Shown here piece after piece: positions 10,201-18,818 of a stretch of DNA of 64,000 nucleotides. The first letter of the stretch is position 1; every line of letters starts with the position of its first letter. This DNA comes from Microbacterium esteraromaticum (GTDB lineage: Bacteria > Actinomycetota > Actinomycetes > Actinomycetales > Microbacteriaceae): positions 1,984,001 to 2,048,000 of the forward strand of contig NZ_CP118100.1 in the NCBI RefSeq assembly GCF_028747645.1, written 5' to 3'. A program made the translations under genes and the position numbers. Below the pieces are notes generated by a model. That model was not told the DNA's origin. It was given only the letters and a program-made list of their open reading frames with translations, and did no database searches.

Positions 10201-10799
10201 CGTTCGATGTCGAGCCCATGGTCCATGATCTCGACGAAGTAGTTGTCTTTGCCGTAGATGTCTTGGAACTCCGCGGCCGCGGCGCGGGCCGCATCGTACT
10301 GTCCCAGACGCAATCGGGTCTGGATCTCACCGGACGGGCAGCCCGTGGTGGCGATCAGCCCTTTGCCGTAGGTCTGGAGCAGCTCGCGATCCATGCGCGG
10401 CTTGAAGTAATACCCCTCGATGCTCGAAAGGGAGCTGAGACGGAAGAGGTTGTGCATCCCGGCGGTGTTCTCCGCCCACAGCGTGGTGTGCGTGTACGCG
10501 CCGGAGCCCGAGACGTCATCGCTCTTCTGGTCGGGGGAACCCCACGCGACGCGCGACTTGTCGCTGCGGTGCGTGCCCGGGGTGACGTACGCCTCGAGCC
10601 CGATGATCGGCTTGACGCCGGCGGACTTGGCCGCGTTGTAGAACTCGAACGCGGCGAAGGTGTTCCCGTGGTCGGTCACCGCGATCGCGGGCATGCCGTA
10701 GTCGGCGGCGGCCTGGGTCATCGAGGCGAGCTTCGCGGCACCGTCCAGCATCGAGTACTCGCTGTGGACATGCAGGTGCACGAAGGAATCGGATGCCAT
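7281..10799 (-). CDS. dnaE: DNA polymerase III alpha subunit, replicative
   Basis: Main chromosomal replicase. At 1172 residues it matches DnaE1. It has an N-terminal PHP domain with an intact metal-binding start (HLHVHSEYSMLDG, TDHGN), which in mycobacterial DnaE1 is the proofreading exonuclease. The polymerase palm follows, with catalytic aspartates in PDFDVDFDD (D414, D416, D418), then fingers, a helix-hairpin-helix region, and a C-terminal OB fold (DQVTVAGLVTSVQHRV) with clamp contacts. The ATG is preceded by TAGGCT at a 6-nt distance, predicting a leaderless message. It differs from the second alpha subunit at 57708-61115, which belongs to the mutasome. Confidence 0.97.
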   Translation of the reverse strand: MASDSFVHLHVHSEYSMLDGAAKLASMTQAAADYGMPAIAVTDHGNTFAAFEFYNAAKSAGVKPIIGLEAYVTPGTHRSDKSRVAWGSPDQKSDDVSGSGAYTHTTLWAENTAGMHNLFRLSSLSSIEGYYFKPRMDRELLQTYGKGLIATTGCPSGEIQTRLRLGQYDAARAAAAEFQDIYGKDNYFVEIMDHGLDIERRVITDLLRISKDLGIPLVATNDSHYTHQHEADAHEALLCVQSGSTMDDPNRFKFNGDGYYIKTAQEMRQLFRDHPEACDNTLLIAERCNVEFDTSANYMPRFPVPDGETEESWLVKEVEAGLHYRYPNGISDAVRQRAEYETGIILQMGFPGYFLVVADFINWAKDNGIRVGPGRGSGAGSMVAYAMRITDLDPIEHGLIFERFLNPDRVSMPDFDVDFDDRRRGEVIDYVTEKYGSERVAQIVTYGTIKSKQALKDAGRVLGFPFSMGERLTKAMPPPVMGKDMPLSGMYDSAHPRYKEASEFRALIDTDPEAKTVFDRALGLEGLKRQWGVHAAGVIMSSEPLLDIIPIMKREQDGQIVTQFDYPSCEALGLIKMDFLGLRNLTIISDALDNIRMNRGEEIDLEQLTLDDRGAYDLLARGDSLGVFQLDGGPMRSLMRLMRPDSFEDISALIALYRPGPMGANSHTNYALRKNGQQPITPIHPEFVESLADILEESYGLIIYQEQVMAIAQRVAGFSLGQADILRRAMGKKKKSELDKQFEGFHAGMRANGYSDEAVNALWEILLPFSDYAFNKAHSAAYGVVSYWTAYLKAHYPAEYMAALLTSVGDSKDKMALYLNECRRMGIRVLPPDVSESINFFAAVGEDIRFGLGAVRNVGSNVVDGIVGAREEGPYTSFHDFLNRVPMHVSNKRTVESLIKAGAFDSMGDTRRALVEIHEDAVEAAVDRKRNEAQGAIGFDFDSLYDDIEGAPPAKVPERPEWIKKDKLAFEREMLGLYVSDHPLAGLEVPLAKHASISIHDLLNSEDMQDGDQVTVAGLVTSVQHRVAKASGNPYGMITVEDFNGEVTVMFMGKTYTEFQHTLQQDAILAVRGRVSRRDDGLNLHAQSTFTPDVGSFDAAGPLSLLVAEQRATERVMNDLAMVLQRHAGETEVLLRVHRGGTAKVFEVPMPVKISADLFGDLKSLLGPTCLG

Positions 10800-10805
10800 G
10801 CCTCG

Positions 10806-10811
10806 AGCCTA
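10806..10811 (-). promoter_or_regulatory. Leaderless -10 of dnaE1
   Basis: Minus-strand TAGGCT, 6 nt from the dnaE1 ATG, in the divergent gap with the Nudix gene. Confidence 0.5.
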
Positions 10812-10845
10812 CCCGCGGCATCCGACCCCGGTGCCGCGTCGCCGT

Positions 10846-10851
10846 TACTCT
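10846..10851 (+). promoter_or_regulatory. Leaderless -10 of the Nudix gene
   Basis: TACTCT, 6 nt before the ATG at 10858; no ribosome site is present, which fits a leaderless transcript. Confidence 0.45.
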
Positions 10852-10857
10852 GAGAGC

Positions 10858-11340
10858 ATGGCCACTCCGGATTTCGTCCTCGCGTTGCGCGAGCACATCG
10901 GCACCGCTCCGCTCGCCCTCGTCGGCACCACCGCGGTGGTGTTCCGCGATGAGAGAGTGCTGCTGGGCAAGCGTGCCGACAACGGCGCGTGGCAGACCAT
11001 CGCCGGGATCGTCGAGCCCGGGGAGGAGCCGGCGGATGCCGCCGCGAGGGAGTGTCTGGAAGAGGCGGGCATCGTCGTCTCGGTCGACCGACTGGCACTG
11101 GTGCAGCAGGTGCCACGGGTGACCTACGCCAACGGCGATCAGGTCGACTACCTTGACATCGTCTTCCGCTGCTCCTGGGTGTCGGGGGATCCGCATCCCG
11201 CCGACGGGGAGTTGACCGAGGTCGGGTTCTACGACCTCGCCGCGATGGGCGACGTCGATGACGCGCATGTGCGCAAGATCGCCCTGGCGATGGCCGAGGA
11301 CGACCCGGCGCACTTCCGCGGCGGTCGCGCGCCGCGCTGA
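10858..11340 (+). CDS. Nudix hydrolase
   Basis: Pyrophosphohydrolase of the Nudix superfamily, 160 residues. The full Nudix box is present at about residues 57-79: GIVEPG-E-x7-RECLEEAGI, satisfying GX5EX7REUXEEXGU. The substrate cannot be deduced; the position divergent to the replicative polymerase would be compatible with nucleotide-pool cleaning, but that is inference. The start at 10858 is set by the TACTCT element 6 nt upstream; an earlier in-frame start at 10798 would overlap the dnaE1 promoter. It converges on the pseudouridine synthase with a 7-nt gap. Confidence 0.92.
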   Translation: MATPDFVLALREHIGTAPLALVGTTAVVFRDERVLLGKRADNGAWQTIAGIVEPGEEPADAAARECLEEAGIVVSVDRLALVQQVPRVTYANGDQVDYLDIVFRCSWVSGDPHPADGELTEVGFYDLAAMGDVDDAHVRKIALAMAEDDPAHFRGGRAPR

Positions 11341-11347
11341 CGCCAGG

Positions 11348-12271
11348 TCAGCGCCCCGGATCGAGCACGCGCAGGGCGTGCTGGAAGTCTTCCGGGTAGG
11401 GAGATTCGAACTGCACCCACTCCCCGGTCGCCGGGTGGGTGAACGCCAGCTGATGCGCGTGCAGCCACTGCCTCGTGAGCCCCAGGCGCGCCGACAGCGT
11501 CGGGTCCGCCCCGTAGAGCGGGTCGCCAACGCAGGGGTGTCGGTGCGCGGCCATGTGGACGCGGATCTGATGGGTGCGCCCGGTCTCCAGATGGATCTCG
11601 AGCAGCGACGCGCCGGGAAAGGCCTCGAGTGTCTCGTAGTGGGTCACCGATGGTTTGCCATCCGGCACGACGGCGAACTTCCACTGGTGGTTCGGGTGCC
11701 GGCCGATCGGTGCATCGATCGTGCCGCTCAGCGGGTCGGGATGCCCCTGGACGACGGCATGGTAGATCTTCTCGACCGTGCGTTCCTTGAACGCGCGCTT
11801 GAGCGCCGTGTACGCCGACTCTGTCTTGGCGACGACCATCAGACCGCTGGTGCCGACGTCCAGCCGGTGAACGACACCCTGCCGTTCAGGCGCGCCGGTC
11901 GTCGCGATCCGGAATCCGGCGGCTGCCAGAGCGCCGACGACCGTGGGGCCTTCCCAGCCCAGCGAGGGGTGTGCCGCGACGCCGGTGGGCTTATCGACCA
12001 CGACGATGTCGTCGTCATCGTGAACGATGCCGAGCTCTGGCACCGCGATAGGCACGATCCGCGGTTCCTCTTTGGGACTCCAGCTGACATCGAGCCAGCC
12101 GCCGGCACGTAACCGGTCGGACTTGCCCAACGGCGCGCCGTCGAGTGTGACGCCGCCGGCCTCGGCGACCTCCGCGGCGAACGTGCGCGAGAAGCCGAGC
12201 ATCTTCGCGAGGGCCGCGTCGACGCGCGCGCCGTCGAGCCCGTCGGGAACGGGAAGGCTCCGGGACTGCAT
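11348..12271 (-). CDS. rluD: RluA-family pseudouridine synthase (RluD-like)
   Basis: Isomerises uridine to pseudouridine in RNA, probably 23S rRNA. 307 residues: an N-terminal S4 RNA-binding domain (about 15-65), then the catalytic domain with HRLDVGTSG carrying the nucleophilic Asp138, and the [10 protein letters not shown] motif. It follows lspA by 2 nt, the usual lspA-rluD pairing. The exact target uridines cannot be told from sequence, so the symbol is by family and context. Confidence 0.92.
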   Translation of the reverse strand: MQSRSLPVPDGLDGARVDAALAKMLGFSRTFAAEVAEAGGVTLDGAPLGKSDRLRAGGWLDVSWSPKEEPRIVPIAVPELGIVHDDDDIVVVDKPTGVAAHPSLGWEGPTVVGALAAAGFRIATTGAPERQGVVHRLDVGTSGLMVVAKTESAYTALKRAFKERTVEKIYHAVVQGHPDPLSGTIDAPIGRHPNHQWKFAVVPDGKPSVTHYETLEAFPGASLLEIHLETGRTHQIRVHMAAHRHPCVGDPLYGADPTLSARLGLTRQWLHAHQLAFTHPATGEWVQFESPYPEDFQHALRVLDPGR

Positions 12272-12273
12272 GA

Positions 12274-12873
12274 TCAGCTCTCGGGGGTGGCGGGCTTGGG
12301 CGCGCCGTCGGATGCCGGGACTTCGGTGCCCTCAGCAGCTTCAGCGGCGGCACGTTCGTGGTCGCGGTCGCGCGTGCCGTCGAAACGCAGGCCGATCAGC
12401 ACCAGCAGAGCGACCGAGATCATGCCTGACACGATGAAGATGTCGGCGACGTTGAAGATCGCGGGCATCATCCAGGGCAGCGAGAGCATGTCGACGACCT
12501 CGCCGACCGGGAAGCCGGGGGCGCGGAACAGCCGATCGGTGAGATTCCCGAGCACGCCGCCGAGCAGACAGCCGAGAACGACGGCCCACAGCCTGGATTG
12601 GAGCCCGAAGGCCTTCCAGATGACGACGCCCGCGACGACGGCAAGGGCGATCGTGAAGATCCAGGTGTGGTCCTTGCCCAGCGAGAACGCTGCGCCCGGG
12701 TTGCGCACATAGAGCAGTTCGAAGAACTCACCGAGTACCGGGATGCGCTCCCCCTCGGACATGTTCTGCACGGTGAGCTGCTTCACGAACTGATCGGCGG
12801 CCAGTACGACGATCGCGAGAACCGCGACGATCGCACCGGCCGCCGACCTGTGAAGGGGACGACGTCCTGTCAA
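12274..12873 (-). CDS. lspA: Lipoprotein signal peptidase (signal peptidase II)
   Basis: Membrane aspartyl protease that removes signal peptides from prolipoproteins after diacylglyceryl transfer. 199 residues with four transmembrane helices. Motifs present are NPGAAFS, GNLTDRL, and the conserved aspartates in VVDM (D128) and FNVADI (D144). A charged, Ala/Glu-rich tail of about 35 residues is an extension beyond the core. The start appears to be TTG at 12873, 7 nt after the wag31 stop, with AGGTCA as a weak ribosome site. It would act on the ctaC-type lipoprotein precursor, among others. Confidence 0.93.
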   Translation of the reverse strand: MTGRRPLHRSAAGAIVAVLAIVVLAADQFVKQLTVQNMSEGERIPVLGEFFELLYVRNPGAAFSLGKDHTWIFTIALAVVAGVVIWKAFGLQSRLWAVVLGCLLGGVLGNLTDRLFRAPGFPVGEVVDMLSLPWMMPAIFNVADIFIVSGMISVALLVLIGLRFDGTRDRDHERAAAEAAEGTEVPASDGAPKPATPES

Positions 12874-12880
12874 GAGTGAC

Positions 12881-13447
12881 CTACAGGCCGATGGCCGAGA
12901 CAGGCGTCGAGTCAGTGCTCGACTTCTGGTCGAGGTCGCGCAGCTGGCCCTCGATCATCGCGCGGAGCTTGCCGCGGTAGTCGCGCTCGAACTCGCGCAG
13001 TTCGGTGATGCGCGCCTCGAGGGTGTTGCGCTCGCGCTCCAGGCGTGCGGACTCCTCGCGCTGCTTCGCCTGCGCTTCGGTGCGGATGCGGGTGACCTCA
13101 GCCTCAGCCTCAGAGATGAGCTGCTGACGCTTGGCCTCACCCTCGGCGATGTGCTCGTCGTGCAGGCGCTGCGCCAGCTCGATGATGCCGGCAGAGGTGC
13201 CGGTCGCCGACGCGGCGTCGACAGGCGCCGGAGCAGCGGGTGCCGCCGGGGCCGGAGCGGGTGCGGCGGCTGCGCCGGACTCGAACGCCGCGAGCTTGGC
13301 CTTCAGGTCGTTGTTCTCTTCGAGAGTCTTACGCCATTCGACGACGATCTCGTCAAGGTAGTCGTCGACCTCTTCCGGGTCGAAGCCGTCCTTGAAGCGG
13401 ACGTGCTGGAACTCCTTGTGGACGACGTCATCCGGGGTCAGTGCCAT
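12881..13447 (-). CDS. wag31: Polar growth/division protein Wag31 (DivIVA)
   Basis: Coiled-coil protein that gathers at negatively curved membrane and directs polar wall growth in actinobacteria. 188 residues. The N-terminal DivIVA domain (LTPDDVVHKEFQHVRFKDGFDPEEVDDYLDEI, quoted in part by its first and last motifs LTPDD and DYLDEI) binds membrane. An Ala/Pro linker (about 57-80) follows, then a long coiled coil (about 85-175). A strong AAGAGGAGCC ribosome site precedes the ATG. The 145-nt gap upstream may hold its own promoter. Confidence 0.95.
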   Translation of the reverse strand: MALTPDDVVHKEFQHVRFKDGFDPEEVDDYLDEIVVEWRKTLEENNDLKAKLAAFESGAAAAPAPAPAAPAAPAPVDAASATGTSAGIIELAQRLHDEHIAEGEAKRQQLISEAEAEVTRIRTEAQAKQREESARLERERNTLEARITELREFERDYRGKLRAMIEGQLRDLDQKSSTDSTPVSAIGL

Positions 13448-13543
13448 GGGTGGCTCCTCTTTCGATGAGTTCGGCTGCCAGTCGGTGAGAGCCGGCGCAA
13501 CGGTTCAGTGTGCGCGCGCCCGGAGGTTCGCGCCTGGGAGCCA

Positions 13544-13549
13544 AGCATA
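13544..13549 (-). promoter_or_regulatory. Candidate -10 for wag31
   Basis: Minus-strand TATGCT in the yggT-wag31 gap, giving a leader of about 90 nt. No -35 recognised, so this is tentative. Confidence 0.3.
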
Positions 13550-13592
13550 GCCGCCCTGTCTGTGCGGCGCGACGATGCCACTCCGCGTGTGG

Positions 13593-13892
13593 TCAGGTGA
13601 GCGCCCGCACGATCGACATCAGGATGAGCACGCTGATCATCGTCAGCATGAATCCGAAGTCGAGCGCGATCGTGCCGAGCCGCAGCGGCGGAACGAGTCT
13701 GCGGAAGAAGCGAATGGGCGGATCGGTGACGGTGTACACCAGCTCGGCGGCGACCAGGCCCGCCCCCTTCGGGCGCCATTCCCTGTTGAAGAGCGGGATG
13801 TAGTCCAGCACCAGCCGGGCGATGAGCACGAGGATGTACAGCGTCAGCACCAGGTCGACGATGCCGCCGACGATGCTGAGAACGGTCGCCAC
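13593..13892 (-). CDS. YggT-family membrane protein
   Basis: 99 residues with two hydrophobic helices (about 4-27 and 75-97) flanking a conserved Leu/Arg/Pro-rich linker (YTVTDPPIRFFRRLVPP), typical of YggT/YlmG proteins found next to sepF. The family is linked to envelope and division site organisation, but its biochemical role is unknown. It starts 3 nt after the sepF stop. Confidence 0.9.
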   Translation of the reverse strand: MATVLSIVGGIVDLVLTLYILVLIARLVLDYIPLFNREWRPKGAGLVAAELVYTVTDPPIRFFRRLVPPLRLGTIALDFGFMLTMISVLILMSIVRALT

Positions 13893-13895
13893 GGA

Positions 13896-14369
13896 TCAGG
13901 AGTCGAACGAGGCGGAGTCCGCCTGTGCGATCCCACCCTGCCCCGACACCGAGATGTTCTCGGGCGACAGCAGGAATACCTTGCTCGTGACGCGTTCGAT
14001 GCGTCCGTACAGCCCGATCGACAGACCACTGGCGAAGTCGATCAGGCGGCGGGCGTCGGCATCGCTCATCTGCGAGAGGTTGATGATGACCGGCACGCCG
14101 TCACGGAAGTTCTCGGCGATGAGCTGTGCATCGCGGTACTGCTTGGGGTGCACGGTGAGGATCTCGTTGACTGCACCGCCGGCAGGCTGGCGCACCGCGG
14201 TCGGACGCCGCAGCGGAGTGACCGGGGCCGGCGCCTGCTCCTCGTGGTCGCGCTCGCGCTCACGTTCGCGCGTGGCGCGGGCGGGTGCTGGCGCGCTCTC
14301 CTCTTCGTAGACCCCTTCCTCGTCGGCGAGGCCGAGATACACCATGGTCTTCTTCAGTGGGTTACCCAT
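13896..14369 (-). CDS. sepF: Cell division protein SepF
   Basis: FtsZ-associated membrane anchor, essential in actinobacteria lacking FtsA. 157 residues: an N-terminal membrane-binding amphipathic helix ([14 protein letters not shown]), an acidic/Arg-Glu-rich linker, and the C-terminal SepF domain (about 68-150), which polymerises and binds the FtsZ tail ([21 protein letters not shown]). It lies in the standard ftsZ-yggS-sepF-yggT-wag31 order. Confidence 0.95.
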   Translation of the reverse strand: MGNPLKKTMVYLGLADEEGVYEEESAPAPARATRERERERDHEEQAPAPVTPLRRPTAVRQPAGGAVNEILTVHPKQYRDAQLIAENFRDGVPVIINLSQMSDADARRLIDFASGLSIGLYGRIERVTSKVFLLSPENISVSGQGGIAQADSASFDS

Positions 14370-14413
14370 CGTGTCCTCCGGTTCGAACGATGCGGGCTGG
14401 TCTGGCCTTCAGG

Positions 14414-15091
14414 CTAACCCCGGTCGGGGCGCGGCCCGGTGATTGCGGAACCGATCCGCAGGTGTGTCGCACCCGCGTCGATCGCTTCGACGAAGTCACC
14501 GGTCATGCCCGCCGAGATCCAGGTGGCCTCGGGGGCGAGCCGTTGGATGCCGTCTGCGACGTCACGCAGGCGCGCGAACGCCGCTGCGGGATCCTCATCA
14601 AGTGGCGCTACGGCCATCACTCCACGCAGTCGCAACGAGTCGAGACCGAGCACGTGCTCGGTGAGGCGCTCGGCGTCGGCGACTGTGGTGCCGCCCCGAC
14701 CGGCATCGTGCGTGAGGTTGACCTGCACCAGCACGTCGAGCCGTGACTCATCGTCTGCCGCTCGGTGCAGACTGTCCGCAAGGCGGGTGCGATCGACGGA
14801 GTGCACGACGTCGGATGCCCGGCGAATCGCAGCTGCCTTGTTCGTCTGGGCCTGACCGATAAAGTGCCAACGCAGGTCGAGATCGTCGAGTTCCGCGCGT
14901 TTCGCCGTGAGCTCCTGCTGACGGTTCTCGCCGACGTCCGTCACACCGAGCGCGTGCAGATCACGCACCAGTGACGCGGGGTGGAACTTGGTCACGACGA
15001 TGCGGGTGATCTCCCCCGGGTCACGTCCTGCGCGGCGCGCGGCGTCGGCGATGCGATCGTCGATCGCCGACAACCGCGCTGCAAGCGTCAC
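14414..15091 (-). CDS. YggS/PLPBP-family pyridoxal-phosphate homeostasis protein
   Basis: Single-domain PLP-binding TIM barrel, 225 residues, involved in vitamin B6 balance; no enzymatic activity is established for the family. The PLP lysine is K35 in VVTKFHP; GENRQQE and [11 protein letters not shown] are conserved. It starts with GTG, and its GTGA overlaps the ftsZ stop by 4 nt, so translation is probably coupled to ftsZ. Confidence 0.94.
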   Translation of the reverse strand: MTLAARLSAIDDRIADAARRAGRDPGEITRIVVTKFHPASLVRDLHALGVTDVGENRQQELTAKRAELDDLDLRWHFIGQAQTNKAAAIRRASDVVHSVDRTRLADSLHRAADDESRLDVLVQVNLTHDAGRGGTTVADAERLTEHVLGLDSLRLRGVMAVAPLDEDPAAAFARLRDVADGIQRLAPEATWISAGMTGDFVEAIDAGATHLRIGSAITGPRPDRG

Positions 15092-16233
15092 TTCAGGAAC
15101 TCGGGAATGTCGATGTCGTCGTCACTGAACGCCGGCTCCAGGCTCGGCGCCACCGCGGCGGGCCCGGCGGGGGCCGCAGACTTGGGCGCCTCGGACTCGA
15201 CTTCCTGCTTCTGCTCGACCTCGACGTCCGGCACGGGAGCGGACGTCGAGCGCTCGACGATCATCGGCTCCAGACGGGGCGACGGGGCGCCACCATCGAA
15301 CCCGGCGGCAATCACGGTGACACGCACCTCGTCGCCGAGAGTGTCATCAATGACGGTTCCGAAGATGATGTTCGCTTCGGGGTGCGCCGCTTCCTTGACG
15401 AGGTCTGCCGCATCGTGGATCTCGAAGATGCCGAGGTTCGATCCACCCTGGATCGACAGGAGCACACCATGGGCACCTTCGATCGAGGCCTCGAGCAAGG
15501 GCGACTCGACGGCAAGCTCTGCTGCCTTGATCGCCCGGTCCGCGCCCCGCGCGGAACCGATGCCCATCAAGGCAGAGCCCGCTCCCTGCATGACGGACTT
15601 GACGTCCGCGAAGTCGAGGTTGATGAGTCCGGGGGTGGTGATCAGGTCGGTGATGCCCTGCACACCGGCCAGGAGCACCTGGTCGGCGGTCGCGAACGCC
15701 TCGATCATCGAGATGCCGCGGTCGCTGATCTCCAGAAGTCGGTCGTTGGGAACGACGATGAGCGTGTCGACTTCTTCTTTGAGCTTGGCCACCCCCTGCT
15801 CGGCCTGGCTCTGGCGTCGACGGCCTTCGAAGGAGAACGGCTTGGTGACCACACCGATCGTGAGTGCACCGATCGACTTGGCGATGCGCGCGACGACAGG
15901 TGCGCCGCCGGTGCCCGTGCCCCCGCCCTCACCCGCGGTGACGAAGACCATGTCGGCACCGGTGAGCGCCTGCTCGATCTCTTCGGCGTGATCCTCGGCT
16001 GCGCGCCGGCCGACCTCGGGGTCTGCTCCCGCGCCCAGGCCACGGGTGAGTTCGCGTCCGACGTCGAGCTTGATGTCGGCGTCGCTCATCAGCAACGCCT
16101 GCGCATCGGTGTTCACGGCGATGAACTCCACACCGCGGAGTCCGAGTTCGATCATCCGGTTGACGGCATTGACGCCGCCACCGCCGACGCCGACGACCTT
16201 GATCACGGCGAGGTAGTTCTGGTTCTGGCTCAT
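15088..16233 (-). CDS. ftsZ: Cell division protein FtsZ
   Basis: Tubulin-like GTPase that forms the cytokinetic ring. 381 residues. The nucleotide-binding glycine loop is at the start ([14 protein letters not shown]), the tubulin signature GGGTGTGG is at residues 103-110, and the T7 loop region carries [12 protein letters not shown] variable acidic linker (about 315-370) leads to the conserved tail DIDIPEFLK, the binding site for SepF and FtsW. A GGAGG ribosome site and a 157-nt upstream gap with a promoter-like region suggest independent expression within the dcw cluster. Confidence 0.98.
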   Translation of the reverse strand: MSQNQNYLAVIKVVGVGGGGVNAVNRMIELGLRGVEFIAVNTDAQALLMSDADIKLDVGRELTRGLGAGADPEVGRRAAEDHAEEIEQALTGADMVFVTAGEGGGTGTGGAPVVARIAKSIGALTIGVVTKPFSFEGRRRQSQAEQGVAKLKEEVDTLIVVPNDRLLEISDRGISMIEAFATADQVLLAGVQGITDLITTPGLINLDFADVKSVMQGAGSALMGIGSARGADRAIKAAELAVESPLLEASIEGAHGVLLSIQGGSNLGIFEIHDAADLVKEAAHPEANIIFGTVIDDTLGDEVRVTVIAAGFDGGAPSPRLEPMIVERSTSAPVPDVEVEQKQEVESEAPKSAAPAGPAAVAPSLEPAFSDDDIDIPEFLK

Positions 16234-16269
16234 GGCCGGCCTCCGATATTCGAGCCTGACGTGGGACTA

Positions 16270-16295
16270 ACCTTAAACCTCAACAAGAGGGTTAA
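16270..16295 (-). promoter_or_regulatory. ftsZ promoter region with imperfect inverted repeat
   Basis: Minus-strand TAAGGT (16270-16275) could be a -10. It abuts a near-perfect inverted repeat at 16273-16295, TTAAACCTC-AACAA-GAGGGTTAA as read on the plus strand. A dyad overlapping the promoter is a candidate operator for ftsZ. Confidence 0.4.
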
Positions 16296-16390
16296 ACTGT
16301 TTCCCGGTATTGCGTTCTCGACTTCGACGGTATGCGCAAGCCACGCACGCGCGCGCAACGACACGGCGTGTCGCCGGGATCGCTGGCGGC

Positions 16391-17404
16391 TCATCCCGCG
16401 ACGGGCACCGTGGGCGATGAGACGTCGAACGTACGGGCGTCCGGGGCGGCCTCGATCAGGCTCACCAGTACCTCTGCCTTGCGCACCGAATCCCCCTCGC
16501 CACCCCAGATGACGGTCTTGCCGTCACTCGTGCTGAAGCTGACGTCGTCGCCCGAGGAAGCCCGCACCTCGGTGACGGTTGCGCGCAGATCCGCGGGCAG
16601 CGATCGCATCACCAGTCCCGCGCTGCGGAACGCGGCCGAGTCGATGCCGCCGGAGACCTCCAGTCGCGGCTGGCCCTCCGGCTGCTCGGGCGTGGTCGCC
16701 AGGACGACGCCCGCGGAGTCGAGCAGCGAGTACCCGGCATCCGACTTCACGACGCCGATAGGCGTGCGTTCGACGATGCGCACCAGCAGCTCGTGAGGGG
16801 GCCGCGCCTCCAGCGCATACGTCTCGATGATGGGGAACTCCGTCAACGCCGACTTCACCTCGGCGCCGTCCACCAGTGCCAGCGGCACACCGATCTGCCC
16901 CTGCAACGCCTGCTGAACCTGCGTCGGATCCACGGACTCAGCACCGACCACCGTGATCTCGCGCACCGCGAACAACGGACTGTACGCGGCGACCACGCTG
17001 CCGAGCACGAGCGCTGCGACGGCACCGAGCGAAGCCCACCAGACGATACGACGTCGACGGGATCGCTGCGTGAACCGCCGGATCTCAGCACGCAGCGCCT
17101 TGCGCCGGGCACGGGCCGCGCGCCACACCTCGGTGCTGCGCACCTCAGCATCCGTCGACTCGCTCTCCTCGCGTCCATCAGCGATGGACTCTTCAGCGAC
17201 GGGCCTACCGGCGACAGGCTCGATCACCTCGGTGATCGAGTTCTCGTCCGGTGCGTGCGGTGCCTCCGCAACCGCGGAGCCCTCGTTGCGTCCACGCCGG
17301 GCGCGAGCGGGCCGGGCAGCATCCTCGCGCGTGTCGGCGCCGTCCTCGGAGCGGTCCCGCCCAGGCTCGTCCGCCGACGCCGGGAGCGGTGCCGGGCGTC
17401 GCAT
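16391..17404 (-). CDS. ftsQ: Cell division protein FtsQ
   Basis: Bitopic divisome protein linking FtsW/FtsI and FtsL/FtsB. 337 residues: a long, charged cytoplasmic N-terminus (about 1-125), one transmembrane helix (about 128-150, VWWASLGAVAALVLGSVVA), a POTRA domain (LFAVREITVVGAESVDPTQVQQAL) and the FtsQ beta domain. The ATG lies 1 nt after the murC stop (TGATATG), so the two are coupled. Confidence 0.94.
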   Translation of the reverse strand: MRRPAPLPASADEPGRDRSEDGADTREDAARPARARRGRNEGSAVAEAPHAPDENSITEVIEPVAGRPVAEESIADGREESESTDAEVRSTEVWRAARARRKALRAEIRRFTQRSRRRRIVWWASLGAVAALVLGSVVAAYSPLFAVREITVVGAESVDPTQVQQALQGQIGVPLALVDGAEVKSALTEFPIIETYALEARPPHELLVRIVERTPIGVVKSDAGYSLLDSAGVVLATTPEQPEGQPRLEVSGGIDSAAFRSAGLVMRSLPADLRATVTEVRASSGDDVSFSTSDGKTVIWGGEGDSVRKAEVLVSLIEAAPDARTFDVSSPTVPVAG

Positions 17405-17405
17405 A

Positions 17406-18806
17406 TCAGGCCTCGGGGATGCGCCGAAGGGCGTCGAGCACCTGCGGGATGATCTGGTAGACGTTGCCGCAGCCGAGTGTGACGACGTAGTCGCCATCGC
17501 GGGCGACCTGCGCCGTGTAGTCGGCGGCGGCCTGCCACTCGGGCACGTAGTGCACGTGCGACGGGTCGGTGAACGCGCCGCTGACCAGCTCACCCGTCAC
17601 GCCGGGGACCGGGTCTTCACGCGCACCGTACACGTCGAGCATCACCGTGTGGTCGGCAAGCTCCTCCAGCACCTCGGCGAACTCGCGGTACATGTGCTGC
17701 GTGCGCGAATACGTGTGCGGCTGCTGGATCGCGATCACCCGGCCGGCGCCGGCGACGCCGCGCATGGCCTCGAGCGCCGCGCGAACCTCGGTCGGGTGGT
17801 GGGAGTAGTCGTCGTAGACGTGCACGCCGCGCGCCTCGCCGTGCAGCTCGAGCCGACGGACGGTGCCGGCGAACCCCTCGACCGCGCGCACGGCGTCGGG
17901 CAGTGTGTAGCCCAGCGTGATCAGAACGGCAACGACACCGGTGGCGTTGATCGCATTGTGCACGCCGGGTACCGCCAGCTGCATGCGCGCCGACGCGTCC
18001 GCGTGTGTCAGCGTGGCAGAGACGCCGCCGGCGGTCTCGATGTCACTCACGCGCACATCGGCATCCGCGGCTTGACCGAAGGTCACCACGTGCGGATGCC
18101 CGAGACCGGCGCGCACGCGCTGCGCACCGGGGTCGTCGCTGGAGATGACGACGGCCTCACGGGCCTCGTCGCCGAAGCGGACGAAGGCATCGTAGAACGC
18201 GTCCTCCGAAGCGAAGAAGTCCAGGTGGTCGGGGTCGACGTTCGTGATCAACGCGATCGAGGTGTCGTACAGCAGGAACGTGCCATCGGACTCGTCGGCC
18301 TCGATCACGAACAGCTCGTCGGTTCCTGAGGCGCTCGACGCGCCCAGCTGCTCGATCACTCCGCCGTTGACGAAGCTCGGGTCCGCATCCAGCGCCTGCA
18401 GAGCCGTCACCAGCATCCCGGTCGAGCTCGTCTTACCGTGCGCGCCGGCGACCGAGACAAGTCGACTTCCGCCGATCAACCAGAACAGCGCCTGCGACCG
18501 GTGGATGACGTGCAGCCCGCGCTCCTTGGCCGTGACGAACTCCGGGTTCTCGGGCCAGATCGCTCCCGTGTGGATGACCGTGTCGGCGTCGCCGAGGTGC
18601 GCTGCGTCGTGCCCGACATGCACGGTGGCCCCCGCCGCGGCCAGCGCGCGCAGGTTGTCGCTGTCGGCGCGGTCGGAGCCGGACACGCGGATGCCCGCAT
18701 CGAGGAACATCCGGGCGAGGCCGCTCATGCCCGAGCCACCGATGCCGATGAAGTGGGCGGAGGTGATCGTCTCGGGGATGGGAAGAGAAAGGTCAGGTCT
18801 GATCAT
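17406..18806 (-). CDS. murC: UDP-N-acetylmuramate--L-alanine ligase
   Basis: Adds the first stem-peptide residue to UDP-MurNAc, using ATP. 466 residues: an N-terminal dinucleotide-like domain ([13 protein letters not shown]), the Mur-ligase P-loop AGAHGKTSS at about 121-127, central-domain EADESDGTF, and a C-terminal Rossmann-like domain with DDYSHHPTE. In B-type peptidoglycan, found in many Microbacterium, the first residue is glycine instead of alanine; the sequence alone does not tell which amino acid this enzyme uses. Confidence 0.96.
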   Translation of the reverse strand: MIRPDLSLPIPETITSAHFIGIGGSGMSGLARMFLDAGIRVSGSDRADSDNLRALAAAGATVHVGHDAAHLGDADTVIHTGAIWPENPEFVTAKERGLHVIHRSQALFWLIGGSRLVSVAGAHGKTSSTGMLVTALQALDADPSFVNGGVIEQLGASSASGTDELFVIEADESDGTFLLYDTSIALITNVDPDHLDFFASEDAFYDAFVRFGDEAREAVVISSDDPGAQRVRAGLGHPHVVTFGQAADADVRVSDIETAGGVSATLTHADASARMQLAVPGVHNAINATGVVAVLITLGYTLPDAVRAVEGFAGTVRRLELHGEARGVHVYDDYSHHPTEVRAALEAMRGVAGAGRVIAIQQPHTYSRTQHMYREFAEVLEELADHTVMLDVYGAREDPVPGVTGELVSGAFTDPSHVHYVPEWQAAADYTAQVARDGDYVVTLGCGNVYQIIPQVLDALRRIPEA

Positions 18807-18818
18807 GGCGTCCTCAGT

